From Pseudomonadota bacterium (GTDB lineage: Bacteria; Pseudomonadota; Gammaproteobacteria; Burkholderiales; Burkholderiaceae_B): 12,584 bases of DNA. Position 1 is the first letter of the stretch. Each line of letters starts with the position of its first letter. The position numbers and the translations under genes were made by a program. Below the pieces are notes generated by a model. The model searched no databases. It was not told the origin of the DNA and saw only the letters and a list, made by a program, of their open reading frames with translations. Location of the stretch: contig JAFAGQ010000261.1 in assembly GCA_023422555.1 (NCBI GenBank), forward strand, positions 1 through 12,584. Direction: 5' to 3'. This document shows positions 1 through 7,901 of the stretch, piece after piece.

Positions 1-59
1 ACCGCTTCTACACGGGTCACCTGATCGACGAACACGGCGCCGCCGCAGTTGCACACTAG
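1..59 (+). CDS. soxB: Sarcosine oxidase beta subunit, C-terminal end only (partial)
   Basis: Only the last 18 codons are present, beginning mid-codon at the window edge and ending in TAG at 57-59. The readable tail is RFYTGHLIDEHGAAAVAH, which resembles the C-terminus of heterotetrameric sarcosine oxidase beta subunits. The assignment is supported mainly by position: soxD starts 9 bases after the stop and soxA and soxG follow, the usual soxBDAG order. In the family, SoxB carries the catalytic FAD site where sarcosine is oxidised, and it also holds the covalent FMN at the interface with SoxA. None of those residues lie in this fragment, so the function is inferred from context. Confidence 0.8.
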   Translation, partial: RFYTGHLIDEHGAAAVAH

Positions 60-68
60 GAAGAAATC

Positions 69-347
69 ATGCTTTTAATTCGATGTCCATGGTGCGGTGA
101 ACGAGCCGAGAGCGAATTCAGTTTTGGCGGCGAGGCTGATATTGCCCGCCCCGGCAATCCCGAGTCGCTGAGTGATGAAGAATGGGGAGACTATGTATTC
201 ATGCGCAGGAATTCATTGGGTGTGCAGCGCGAGCAATGGGTGCATACGCATGGCTGCCGTCGCTGGTTTATTGCCGAACGCGACACGCGCAGCTACGAAT
301 TCAAATCCGTCCGGAAAATGCCTGGTGTACAAGGAGAAAAGGCATGA
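69..347 (+). CDS. soxD: Sarcosine oxidase delta subunit
   Basis: This 92-residue protein matches the small delta subunit of heterotetrameric sarcosine oxidase in size and pattern. It opens with a CPWC knuckle (C6, C9), and H59 and C63 of the HTHGC segment complete the expected zinc-binding set. The stretch GCRRWF followed by an RDT motif is characteristic of the family. The delta subunit is a cytoplasmic structural zinc protein that sits on the alpha subunit; it has no catalytic site of its own. Its ATG follows an AGGAAG ribosome-binding site and lies 9 bases after the soxB stop. Its TGA overlaps the soxA ATG (ATGA), so translation is probably coupled. Length is typical and nothing is broken. 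Confidence 0.93.
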   Translation: MLLIRCPWCGERAESEFSFGGEADIARPGNPESLSDEEWGDYVFMRRNSLGVQREQWVHTHGCRRWFIAERDTRSYEFKSVRKMPGVQGEKA

Positions 348-3343
348 CGCAGTCATTTCGTCTGGCCGACGGTGGCCTCATTGATCGCAGCAAATCATTG
401 TCATTCCAGTTCAACGGCAAAACCTATCAGGGCTATGCCGGAGACACACTGGCGTCTGCATTGATTGCAAATGGCATTCACTTTGTTGCACGCAGCTTCA
501 AATATCACAGACCTCGCGGGATCATGACCGCGGGTGTGGAAGAGCCCAATGCCATCGTGCAGCTCGAATCCGGTCCCTATAATGTGCCAAATGCCAGGGC
601 AACCGAGGTGGAACTCTATGAGGGCCTGAGCGCGAACAGCGTCAATGCCCGTCCGGATCTTGAAAACGACAGGCTGGCCTTCATGCAGTACCTGTCGCGC
701 TTTATTCCAGCCGGGTTTTATTACAAGACTTTTATGTGGCCTCGTCGCTGGTGGGGCAAATATGAAGAACACATACGTGATGCTGCCGGGCTCGGAACCG
801 TTCCCGAAGAAACGGATCCGGAACGATATGAAAAGAAATATTCGCATTGTGATGTGCTGGTCGTCGGTGCCGGTCCCGCCGGCCTGGCAGCCGCACACAG
901 CGCAGGTCGCGGCGGTGCGCGGGTCATTCTGGTAGACAATCTGGATCAGCTCGGCGGCAGTCTGTTGCGTTGTCCCGCCGTGATCAATGGACAGTCTTCT
1001 GCTGAATGGGTGCAGACAATCGCTCGCGAACTGGCCGGCATGCCTGAAGTGCAGGTTCTGACCCGTGCCACGGCCTTTGGTTATCACGATCATAATTTTG
1101 TGACCGTATGCGAACAGCTTAGCGACCATCTGCCGCTACAGGCTCGAACCGGACTGCGCCAGCGCTTGTGGAAGATCCGTGCCCGCCATGTGATTCTTGC
1201 CACCGGTGCACATGAGCGCCCCATGACATTCGGCAATAATGATCTGCCCGGCATTTTGCTGGCGTCGGCAGTCAGCACCTATATTTGTCGTTTTGGCGTT
1301 CTGCCTGGGCGAGAGGCTGTCGTATTCACCAACAATGACAGTGCCTATCAGACGGCACTGGATCTGCAACGCAATGGTGCCCAGGTCACCATCGTAGATT
1401 CTCGATCTGAACTACATAACGGACTGCCCGAGCGGGCGAAGCAAGCCGGCATCCGGATACTATGGGAGAGTGTAGTTCGTCACGCCAATGGCAAGCGTCA
1501 TATCGAGAGTGTAAATATTGCCCCGTCCAGTACGCATCGATCTGATCGCGACATTCAGTCGCTATCCTGCGATCTGCTTGCCGTATCAGGCGGATGGAAC
1601 CCGGCGGTTCATTTATATGCACAATCGGGCGGCCGGCCGCGTTGGTGCAACGAGCGCGTCTGCTTTGTTCCCCATACCAACGTGCAGCCTCAGACAAGCG
1701 TTGGTGCAGCCAATGGCGATTTTGATTTGCAGCATGTTCTGAATGGCGCGGCACAGGCTGGCAGTAAAGCAGCCGAAAATGCCGGCTGGCCATCCGAATC
1801 GTCACAGAAATGGGAGACCCCGACTGAGCCAGCCAACCCGCTGGTCGCGCTGTGGTCAACTACCCCATCCAAAATGGCGTCGCGGGGAGCCAAGCAGTTC
1901 ATCGATTTTCAGAACGATGTTGCGGTTTCCGACATTCAGCTTGCCGTCCGCGAAGGCTACCGCTCCGTGGAACATGTCAAACGCTATACTGCGATGGGAT
2001 TCGGAACGGATCAGGGGAAACTCGGAAATATCAATGGTATGGCCATTCTTGCTGAAAGTCTGAACCAGACTATTGCTGAAACCGGCACAACCACCTATCG
2101 ACCCAATTACACGCCCGTAGCCTTTGGCACCCTCGCCGGCCCCGAACTGGGAGACTTTTTCGATCCGGTGCGCACCACCTGCATCCATGAATGGCATGTG
2201 GCACGCGGTGCCGTTTTCGAGGACTCAGGCAACTGGAAGCGTGCAAGATACTACCCGCAGGGTAATGAGGACATGGACGCCGCGGTCGCGCGGGAATGTC
2301 TTGCAGTGCGTAATCATGTAGGTCTGCTGGACTACAGCACGCTTGGCAAAATTGATGTCCGCGGTCCGGATGCAGCGGAATTTCTCAATCGCATCTACAC
2401 CAACGCCTGGACTGGGCTTCAACCCGGCAAGTGCAGATATGGCTTCATGCTGGACGAAAACGGCATGATCCTGGATGACGGCGTCAACCTGCGGGTGTCG
2501 GATCAGCATTTCATCATCACAACCACCACCAGCGGTGCAGCGAAAGTGCTGAGCTGGATGGAGCGCTGGCTGCAAACGGAATGGCCGGACTTGCAGGTGT
2601 ACCTGACCTCGCTAACCGATCAGTACGCCACGGCAACTGTGGCCGGTCCGGACGCACGCAAGGTCATGCAGAAAGTGTGTCACGACATTGATTTTTCCGG
2701 CGATGCCTTCCCGTTCATGTCCTTTCAGCATGGAACCATCGATGGTGTGATGGTGCGCGTCCTGCGGGTCAGTTTCTCCGGTGAGTTATCGTACGAAATA
2801 TACATGCCGTCCAATTATGGTCGTCATATCTGGGATCTGCTCATGCAGGCAGGTGCCGAGTATCAAATCACACCTTATGGCACTGAAGCCATGCATGTGT
2901 TGCGAGCTGAAAAAGGATTCATTATTGTGGGGCAGGACACCGATGGTTCCGTCACGCCGGTGGATCTGAATATGAGTGCAATGGTATCCAAATCCAAGGA
3001 TTTTCTGGGAAAACGTTCGCTCTCACGCAGTGACACGGCAGGGCCGAATCGCAAGCAACTGGTGGGACTGCTCTCTGAAGACAATCGCACCGTGCTCCCG
3101 GAAGGAGCACCGATTCTTGATGGTCCCGCAAAACCTGGCATTGCACCGCTGCATGGTCATGTCACCTCAAGTTATCTGAGTCCCACACTTGGACACCCTA
3201 TTGCACTTGCCATGATCAGGAACGGACTACAGAGAATGGACCAAAGCGTAACGATTGCCCTGGCGGACGGACAATTCGCCCAGGCGAAAATCTGCAGTCC
3301 GGTTTTCTATGACGCAGAAGGAGCACGTCAGCATGTTGAATGA
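344..3343 (+). CDS. soxA: Sarcosine oxidase alpha subunit
   Basis: This 999-residue protein has the usual length for SoxA. With the other subunits it oxidises sarcosine to glycine and H2O2, delivering the methyl carbon to tetrahydrofolate as 5,10-methylene-THF. Residues ~19-100 form a ferredoxin-like N-terminal domain containing SFKYHRPRGI and lacking iron-sulphur cysteines. A dinucleotide-binding domain begins at D170, with the GAGPAG loop at 175-180, and a second segment contains ATGAHERP. From ~609 the protein is an aminomethyltransferase (GcvT-like) domain, with a GcvT C-terminal barrel from ~890 to the end. The frame stays open upstream to 182, but the ATG at 344 is chosen because AAGGAG (331-336) sits just before it, it overlaps the soxD stop, and the protein then begins where the family does. 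The last 11 bases overlap soxG. Confidence 0.96.
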   Translation: MTQSFRLADGGLIDRSKSLSFQFNGKTYQGYAGDTLASALIANGIHFVARSFKYHRPRGIMTAGVEEPNAIVQLESGPYNVPNARATEVELYEGLSANSVNARPDLENDRLAFMQYLSRFIPAGFYYKTFMWPRRWWGKYEEHIRDAAGLGTVPEETDPERYEKKYSHCDVLVVGAGPAGLAAAHSAGRGGARVILVDNLDQLGGSLLRCPAVINGQSSAEWVQTIARELAGMPEVQVLTRATAFGYHDHNFVTVCEQLSDHLPLQARTGLRQRLWKIRARHVILATGAHERPMTFGNNDLPGILLASAVSTYICRFGVLPGREAVVFTNNDSAYQTALDLQRNGAQVTIVDSRSELHNGLPERAKQAGIRILWESVVRHANGKRHIESVNIAPSSTHRSDRDIQSLSCDLLAVSGGWNPAVHLYAQSGGRPRWCNERVCFVPHTNVQPQTSVGAANGDFDLQHVLNGAAQAGSKAAENAGWPSESSQKWETPTEPANPLVALWSTTPSKMASRGAKQFIDFQNDVAVSDIQLAVREGYRSVEHVKRYTAMGFGTDQGKLGNINGMAILAESLNQTIAETGTTTYRPNYTPVAFGTLAGPELGDFFDPVRTTCIHEWHVARGAVFEDSGNWKRARYYPQGNEDMDAAVARECLAVRNHVGLLDYSTLGKIDVRGPDAAEFLNRIYTNAWTGLQPGKCRYGFMLDENGMILDDGVNLRVSDQHFIITTTTSGAAKVLSWMERWLQTEWPDLQVYLTSLTDQYATATVAGPDARKVMQKVCHDIDFSGDAFPFMSFQHGTIDGVMVRVLRVSFSGELSYEIYMPSNYGRHIWDLLMQAGAEYQITPYGTEAMHVLRAEKGFIIVGQDTDGSVTPVDLNMSAMVSKSKDFLGKRSLSRSDTAGPNRKQLVGLLSEDNRTVLPEGAPILDGPAKPGIAPLHGHVTSSYLSPTLGHPIALAMIRNGLQRMDQSVTIALADGQFAQAKICSPVFYDAEGARQHVE

Positions 3344-3983
3344 ATCCAGACAGCGCTCGGCACTTGATGGTCTCCGGTTCCCACAAGAGCCAGGTTCGAA
3401 CGAGCCTGAACCGGCTAAAGTGGACACCGGCAGCATATTCGCGGCGGGGAGCGGAGCAACGGTCAGGCTGGAGGAGATACCATTTGTCACTCTGGCGAAT
3501 CTGCGCGGGAGTCCCGGCAACCCGGCATTTATGACGGCTGTGAGTAGCACACTCGGCTTCACACTGCCTGTTCAGCCCAATACCACAGCAGAAAACGAGC
3601 GTGCGTGCGCATTGTGGCTCGGTCCCGATGAATGGATGATCCGTTCAAAGGTCGCCAATGATACCGAATTGGCGGCAAGGCTGGACGCCGCAGTCCAGGG
3701 AATCTTCTCGGCAGTCACCGATCAGAGCTCGGGCTACAGCATACTGCAACTGACCGGCCCGCAATCAAGTGATTTGCTGGCCAAAGGCTGCCCGCTGGAT
3801 TTGCATCCACGGGTTTTTGCAGAAGGACAGTGTGCGCAAAGCCATTATTACAAAACCTCGTTTCTGCTCAGGCGATTGCCAGACCTGAGTGGCAGCATAA
3901 TGCGCTGGGAAATCATCTTGCGGCGCAGTTTTGCCGAGTACGCTGTACGCATGCTTGTGGAAGGTATGAGGGCGTATGAATGA
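3333..3983 (+). CDS. soxG: Sarcosine oxidase gamma subunit
   Basis: This 216-residue protein follows soxA directly and matches the gamma subunit of sarcosine oxidase in size and in weak, GcvT-like sequence patterns. Supporting segments are WLGPDEWMI, DQSSGYSILQLTGPQSSDLLAKGCPLDL (residues ~126-153), and a C-terminal RRSFAEYAVRML. Gamma is a non-catalytic subunit that completes the alpha-beta-gamma-delta complex in the cytoplasm. The ATG at 3333 is preferred over an upstream in-frame ATG at 3255, which lies well inside soxA. It has a GAAGGAG site at 3316-3322 and overlaps the soxA end by 11 bases, implying coupled translation. No purU or glyA, often found beside sox operons in other bacteria, follows here. 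Confidence 0.92.
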   Translation: MLNESRQRSALDGLRFPQEPGSNEPEPAKVDTGSIFAAGSGATVRLEEIPFVTLANLRGSPGNPAFMTAVSSTLGFTLPVQPNTTAENERACALWLGPDEWMIRSKVANDTELAARLDAAVQGIFSAVTDQSSGYSILQLTGPQSSDLLAKGCPLDLHPRVFAEGQCAQSHYYKTSFLLRRLPDLSGSIMRWEIILRRSFAEYAVRMLVEGMRAYE

Positions 3984-3985
3984 AG

Positions 3986-4020
3986 TGCTTCAGGCCCAGA
4001 CAGTGATCGGGCCTGAAGCA
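3986..4020. terminator. Strong hairpin between convergent soxG and SDR genes
   Basis: A perfect 12-bp inverted repeat, 3986-3997 (TGCTTCAGGCCC) with 4009-4020, encloses an 11-base loop. It begins 2 bases after the soxG stop and lies 57 bases beyond the stop of the opposing SDR gene. It is well placed to end transcription from both sides or to protect the sox mRNA 3' end. Neither flank has a clear run of T residues, so it is not a textbook intrinsic terminator. Confidence 0.6.
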
Positions 4021-4077
4021 AGTGAGGTTCAACGGCTAGCCGGGTGCATCAACAGAGCGCTGAACAACAACCGTTCT

Positions 4078-4815
4078 TCAGGCGATGCCACCGTTGGCCC
4101 TCAGTACCTGCCCGTTGACCCACCCACTGTCGGGGCCAGCCAGGAACGAAACCACATTTGCAATGTCTTCCGGTTGTCCGAGCCGCTCCAGAGGAGGCAT
4201 TTTGGCAAATGCCGCGACCTGCTCGTCTGTCTTGCCTTCAAGGAACAGTTCAGTCTCGACCGGACCGGGTGCCACGGCATTGACAGTAATATGACGACCT
4301 CGCAGTTCTTTGGCAAAGACACGCGTAAATGATTCCACGGCCGATTTCGAACCGTTATAAATGGCGTAGCCCGGCATATTCAAGGCCAGTGCGGTGCTGG
4401 AAAGATTGATAATGCGCCCGCCTTCGGCCAGTTGTGTTGCCGCCAGTCTTAATGTATTGAATACACCGCGCACATTGATTCCAAATGTCTGCTCGAAGAG
4501 TTCATCGCTGGTTTGCGCCAGCGGTGTCGTTTTCAGTACACCAGCATTATTAACCAGGACGTCGATTCGACCCAGCTCCTGTGTAACCAGGTCAAAGATA
4601 CGTCGTACATCCTCATCGCTGGAGACATCACCCTGGGCCAGGCAGACAGAAGCGCCCTGTTTTCTCAGCTCGTCAGCAAGGGCCTGCACCTCGCTTTCGC
4701 TTTTGACGTAATTAATGGCCACTGCGAAACCGTCCTGCGCCAGCCGACGGACAATAGCGGCGCCAATGCCACGTGAAGCGCCGGTAACCAACGCTGTTTT
4801 TACCTTGTCATTCAT
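4078..4815 (-). CDS. Short-chain dehydrogenase/reductase (classical SDR, FabG-like)
   Basis: This 245-residue cytoplasmic oxidoreductase has the full classical SDR signature. The cofactor loop TGASRGIG is at 11-18, NNAG at 89-92, N114 in the FGINVRG segment, and the catalytic S140 with Y153-K157 (YNGSK). A PG motif (VAPGPVETELF) and a C-terminal VNGQVLRANGG complete the fold. After beta-2 there is no acidic residue (INYVKSESE), which hints at NADPH rather than NADH, but this is inference. The substrate is unknown; such proteins reduce keto groups or oxidise secondary alcohols. The frame is open 21 codons further upstream, but the ATG at 4815 is chosen because AAGGGAG precedes it and the protein then starts just before the Rossmann fold. 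It is convergent with soxG and lies downstream of the GntR gene on the same strand, after a 139-base gap. Confidence 0.88.
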   Translation of the reverse strand: MNDKVKTALVTGASRGIGAAIVRRLAQDGFAVAINYVKSESEVQALADELRKQGASVCLAQGDVSSDEDVRRIFDLVTQELGRIDVLVNNAGVLKTTPLAQTSDELFEQTFGINVRGVFNTLRLAATQLAEGGRIINLSSTALALNMPGYAIYNGSKSAVESFTRVFAKELRGRHITVNAVAPGPVETELFLEGKTDEQVAAFAKMPPLERLGQPEDIANVVSFLAGPDSGWVNGQVLRANGGIA

Positions 4816-4911
4816 GAACTGCTCCCTTTGCTGTTCAGTCGGATCAGTCAGCCGCAGGGGCAGGCACGACAGACACAACGATGTGAAATGTCAAATGTAC
4901 TATAAAATCCA

Positions 4912-4929
4912 GGCAGACCAGACCCTGCC
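4912..4929 (-). terminator. Weak hairpin after the GntR gene
   Basis: Read on the minus strand, GGCAG and CTGCC (4929-4925 and 4916-4912) enclose an 8-base loop, followed by TGGATTTTAT. It lies 25 bases past the GntR stop codon. The stem is only 5 bp and the T-rich tail is short, so read-through into the SDR gene is possible. Confidence 0.3.
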
Positions 4930-4954
4930 ATGAACCAGGACGGATTCGAGCAGA

Positions 4955-5668
4955 TTACATAAAGTCTGAGACGCTTTCTTTAGTATAGAACTCAATATAA
5001 TCCAGCAATTTGTCCGATGCCTCGGCAGCCTTGTCTGCATCCTGTTCACTGATGGCCTGCGCTACATCGGCATGTAAACGAGCCATCGTATCCAGGTCAT
5101 TGGATTTCTGAAAATAAAAGTACCAGAATCGACGTGATAAGCCGTGCATCAGTCGCATGGCACCCTCTGCAAATTCATTTCTGGCGGCCTTCAGTGTCAT
5201 CTCGTTGAGCATTCTGTCGGCTTTCATGAACTGCTCCACATTTGCCGACGCTTCCGACTCCTTGAACTCCCTGTGCAACTGTTCAAACGCCGTTCGCTCC
5301 GCAGGAGTGCTGCGCTTTGCAGCCATGCGACATACCAGGCGCTCAACTTCCCTTCGCGTTTCCAGCAGCTTGAGCTGCTTGCGTATATTGATCTCGGGAA
5401 TGAACAATCCACGCTGCGGCAACACAATGATCAGATGCTCGCGCGCCAGTCGCTGAATCGCTTCGCGCACGGGAGTACGTCCTATCTCTGTCATATCACA
5501 CAACTGTTGCTCGGATACCGAGCGACCCGGCTCCAGGACAAGCATCGTTATGGCCTCTTCCAGCTTCTGATAGGCAATATCGGTGAGTTTGAGTTTGGGC
5601 TGAAGTGAGACCGGCCCGGATCCGGACTCCTGTACGTTCTGCAGATTTGATGCGTTTTTTGAAGCCAT
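4955..5668 (-). CDS. GntR-family transcriptional regulator, FCD/FadR type
   Basis: This 237-residue protein has an N-terminal winged helix-turn-helix (~residues 27-93) with the GntR pattern: LTDIAYQKLEEAI, LEPGRSVSEQQL, then GRTPVREAIQRLAREHLI and a wing ending in QRGLFIP. The all-helical C-terminal domain (~97-230) fits the FCD class. FCD domains usually bind a metal through a D-x3-H pair and later histidines. Here D151 is followed by N155 instead of H, H199 is present, and the usual late HL is KL (220-221), so the metal site looks incomplete. It probably controls the divergent operon beginning at 5844, from which it is separated by 175 A+T-rich bases, and perhaps itself. The start at 5668 is the only sensible ATG; the next methionine is inside the DNA-binding domain. 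The ligand cannot be told from sequence. Confidence 0.88.
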   Translation of the reverse strand: MASKNASNLQNVQESGSGPVSLQPKLKLTDIAYQKLEEAITMLVLEPGRSVSEQQLCDMTEIGRTPVREAIQRLAREHLIIVLPQRGLFIPEINIRKQLKLLETRREVERLVCRMAAKRSTPAERTAFEQLHREFKESEASANVEQFMKADRMLNEMTLKAARNEFAEGAMRLMHGLSRRFWYFYFQKSNDLDTMARLHADVAQAISEQDADKAAEASDKLLDYIEFYTKESVSDFM

Positions 5669-5739
5669 GGTGTCACGTTACTGTTAATGGTTTGGAAGAC
5701 TTTACTTTCTGTTATGCGTTCTGATTTTGCTTCGGACTA

Positions 5740-5768
5740 TTGAGAAATATCACGCTTGTGAGTATTAT
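5740..5768 (+). promoter_or_regulatory. Sigma-70-like promoter for the hydrolase/dehydrogenase operon
   Basis: TTGAGA (5740-5745) and TATTAT (5763-5768) each match the consensus at five of six positions and are separated by exactly 17 bases. The element lies in the A+T-rich gap between the divergent GntR gene and the hydrolase. It predicts a transcription start near 5775 and a leader of about 70 bases before the ATG at 5844. Confidence 0.55.
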
Positions 5769-5778
5769 ACAAGTAATA
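5750..5778. promoter_or_regulatory. Candidate operator: two dyads overlapping the promoter
   Basis: Two adjacent inverted repeats cover the promoter. TCAC-GCTT-GTGA (5750-5761) lies in the spacer and TATTA-N6-TAATA (5763-5778) covers the -10 box. Binding of the neighbouring GntR protein here would block RNA polymerase. The assignment rests on position and symmetry only. Confidence 0.35.
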
Positions 5779-5843
5779 TATTTGTTGCATGCAGCTTCTT
5801 CAACTGCTTTTTTGTTCACACCAGATTCATTTCAGAGTCCCAT

Positions 5844-6551
5844 ATGGATACGTTAATTCACGGTTCCGGACCGGTCAGGATCATTGCCATACATGGCATA
5901 CAAGGCACCAACCGTGTCTGGCTGCCATTGGCTTCCCGACTGCAGGACAGTTGCACCTTTATTCTGCCCAATCTGCCTGGCAGGGGCAATCTCAAGCCGG
6001 GTACAAAAAATGATATGACCCTGTCGGCATTCACAAATGTCATTGACGCTACAGTACACAAGTATATCAACGAAGGCGAGCCCTATTATCTGGCAGGCTG
6101 GAGTATGGGCGTCAGCGTTGCACTCCGGTTTATCAGCACCACTCGCCAGGCCAGACCGAAAAAAGTCATGCTTCTGTCAGGCGTACCTGATATCAGTCAG
6201 ACTTCCTGGTTCACCGAAAGCACTGATAGCGCGCTGCTGGAGGAAATCCGCCAACGCGAGAGTCGGCTGAAGTTGCAGGACGCAGCAGATCACCATGCGG
6301 TCATGTGGACCTGGCAATCCATTGCACAAGCGTCCATGCGAGAAGACTGTCGATCACTGACGATGCCCACCCTGATTATGACAGGTGAAAGCGACACCGA
6401 TTCCCCTCTGGCGCTGGTCTCTGAATTTCGCGACCTTATTCCCGACTCGACGTTTCGCACGATTCCTGATGCGGGACATTCCATTCTGACGCAAAACACA
6501 GACACTGTTTGCGCCGAATTTTCCCACTTTCTCAATCTGGAGACCGCATGA
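5844..6551 (+). CDS. Alpha/beta hydrolase
   Basis: This 235-residue, probably cytoplasmic enzyme has the alpha/beta hydrolase fold. The oxyanion region is HGIQG (17-21), the nucleophile elbow is GWSMG with S87, the acid is likely D184 (GESDTDSP), and the catalytic histidine is H212 (DAGHS). Family members hydrolyse esters, thioesters, lactones or C-C bonds, and the substrate cannot be specified here. The length is at the short end of the family, with a modest cap region (~115-165). The frame is open upstream to 5727, but the ATG at 5844 begins right before the first core strand and gives a normal N-terminus; the ribosome-binding site (CAGAG) is weak. Its TGA overlaps the ATG of the following alcohol dehydrogenase, so the two are probably translated together and may act on successive intermediates. 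Confidence 0.88.
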   Translation: MDTLIHGSGPVRIIAIHGIQGTNRVWLPLASRLQDSCTFILPNLPGRGNLKPGTKNDMTLSAFTNVIDATVHKYINEGEPYYLAGWSMGVSVALRFISTTRQARPKKVMLLSGVPDISQTSWFTESTDSALLEEIRQRESRLKLQDAADHHAVMWTWQSIAQASMREDCRSLTMPTLIMTGESDTDSPLALVSEFRDLIPDSTFRTIPDAGHSILTQNTDTVCAEFSHFLNLETA

Positions 6552-7816
6552 GCTTTGAAGACCATCTGTTTTTTTGCGCCCCGAACCGCCTGATCATCCG
6601 AGAAGGGGCGAGGCACGATCTGGCGCCGCTCCTGAATAAACTGGGACACAGCACTGGTGTACTGGTTACCGACGAATTCTTTACTCAGCATACGCCGTGG
6701 GTAAAAGAGTATGTCAGCGCGGCAGAAAATTGCGGCATGACCACGTATGTATACAGTGGCGGCGAACCTGACCCATCCACCACGCTGTGTGACCGCGCCA
6801 CGCAGGAAATACTGGATGCCATGGGTGACCGTAATATCGACCATGTGATAGCCCTGGGCGGCGGCAGTAATATGGACCTGGCCAAGGCACTTACGCTGAC
6901 CCTCCGCAGCAAAAAGCCCGTAGCCCAATACATGGATGGAATCGGCAACGATGCACCCTTGCCATTTATTGCCATGCCCACGACATCGGGAACCGCCTCA
7001 GAAATCACCCCGGGCGCAATTTTGCTGGATCCGGGCAACGCAACCAAGATAGCCCTGATGGACAATCGCCTGCGCCCTTTTATTGCACTTGTGGATCCTG
7101 AGCTGACTTACACCTGTCCGCCGCGCGTCACGGCAGACGCGGGTATCGATGCCCTGATTCACGCTGTTGAATCGTATGTCACCATGGACTCCAATGTTTT
7201 CGAACGCAATAATAATCCGGATCCGGGCTATAGCGGACGAACCTATCTCTCGCAAATTTTTGCCCGTGAAGCCATTACTCTGTGTGCACGTTATCTCAGA
7301 GCGGTCTATCTTGACGGCTCTGATACCGAGGCGCGCAAGGGCATGAGTCACGCCAGTGTGCTTGCCGGACTTTCATACGGAAGCGCCGGGTTGAATGCCG
7401 TTCATGGCATTGCTTACAGCATTGCAGGCATCACGCACAAAACACACGGCAGTACCAATGCAGTCATCTTCCCCTATGTGCTCTATGAACTTCGGCACAG
7501 CCGTGCAAAGGATCTGCAGGAAATCGCAAGTATCTTTGGTATCACCGGGCCTGCCGAGCAAGTCATTCTGAATCTGGTGCAGGAACTCAAGCGTCTGGTC
7601 AGCGATCTGGGTATTCCCAATAACCTGAAAGACTTTGGCATTAAAGAAAGTCAGCTTCCCCAGCTTTTTGACGACGCCATGGCGGTCACCCGATTGCGTA
7701 ACGCCTTTCCTGTTCCGGACTGTGCAGCATCGTACCGACGGATCATTGCCAATGCCTGGGCCGGAGCGTTTGCCGACGACGAAGCGACGCGGTCGTTACC
7801 CGAATTCGCGCATTGA
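6548..7816 (+). CDS. Iron-containing alcohol dehydrogenase (group III)
   Basis: This 422-residue cytoplasmic enzyme has the iron-containing alcohol dehydrogenase signature. GGGSNMD at 104-110 forms the NAD(P) pyrophosphate loop, MPTTSGTASE at 143-152 is conserved, and the metal ligands are D201, H205, H286 and H300; the 4- and 14-residue spacings are as expected. It should interconvert an alcohol and an aldehyde or semialdehyde. It carries an insertion around residues 218-235 (ERNNNPDPGYSGRTYL) between the second and third ligands. From memory, this resembles the position of an insertion in hydroxyacid-oxoacid transhydrogenases, which would make a hydroxy-acid substrate possible. The ATG at 6548 overlaps the hydrolase stop (ATGA) and follows GGAGA at 6539-6543; the open frame upstream of it lies inside the hydrolase gene. 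A hairpin follows 36 bases after the stop. Confidence 0.9.
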   Translation: MSFEDHLFFCAPNRLIIREGARHDLAPLLNKLGHSTGVLVTDEFFTQHTPWVKEYVSAAENCGMTTYVYSGGEPDPSTTLCDRATQEILDAMGDRNIDHVIALGGGSNMDLAKALTLTLRSKKPVAQYMDGIGNDAPLPFIAMPTTSGTASEITPGAILLDPGNATKIALMDNRLRPFIALVDPELTYTCPPRVTADAGIDALIHAVESYVTMDSNVFERNNNPDPGYSGRTYLSQIFAREAITLCARYLRAVYLDGSDTEARKGMSHASVLAGLSYGSAGLNAVHGIAYSIAGITHKTHGSTNAVIFPYVLYELRHSRAKDLQEIASIFGITGPAEQVILNLVQELKRLVSDLGIPNNLKDFGIKESQLPQLFDDAMAVTRLRNAFPVPDCAASYRRIIANAWAGAFADDEATRSLPEFAH

Positions 7817-7852
7817 TAATCGCTGAACAGTAAAGCGCTACATCGTCATTCG

Positions 7853-7880
7853 GGCCGCTCTCCATATAAGGAAAGCGGCC
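7853..7880 (+). terminator. Hairpin after the alcohol dehydrogenase gene
   Basis: GGCCGCTCTCC (7853-7863) pairs with 7870-7880 with a single C-A mismatch around a 6-base loop (ATATAA). It is followed by a pyrimidine-rich tract, GGTTTCCTCCTTTCC, rather than a pure T run. It likely reduces transcription from the hydrolase operon into the MFS gene and divides the block into two units. Confidence 0.5.
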
Positions 7881-7901
7881 GGTTTCCTCCTTTCCGTGTC
7901 A

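Noticed and set aside
182..343. Open frame extending soxA 54 codons upstream
   Set aside because: It lies within soxD in another frame. The ATG at 344 has a good ribosome-binding site and gives the family's normal N-terminus.
401..1129. 242-codon minus-strand open frame inside soxA
   Set aside because: It is antisense to clearly conserved SoxA domains, shows no recognisable motif and is a typical shadow frame in G+C-rich coding DNA.
4882..4907. TTGACA on the minus strand (4893-4888) as a -35 box for the SDR gene
   Set aside because: No acceptable -10 box is found 16-18 bases downstream on that strand, so no promoter is called.
5727..5843. N-terminal extension of the alpha/beta hydrolase (39 codons)
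   Set aside because: It would start upstream of the predicted -35 box and within the promoter region, and its cysteine/phenylalanine-rich sequence looks like translated A+T-rich non-coding DNA.
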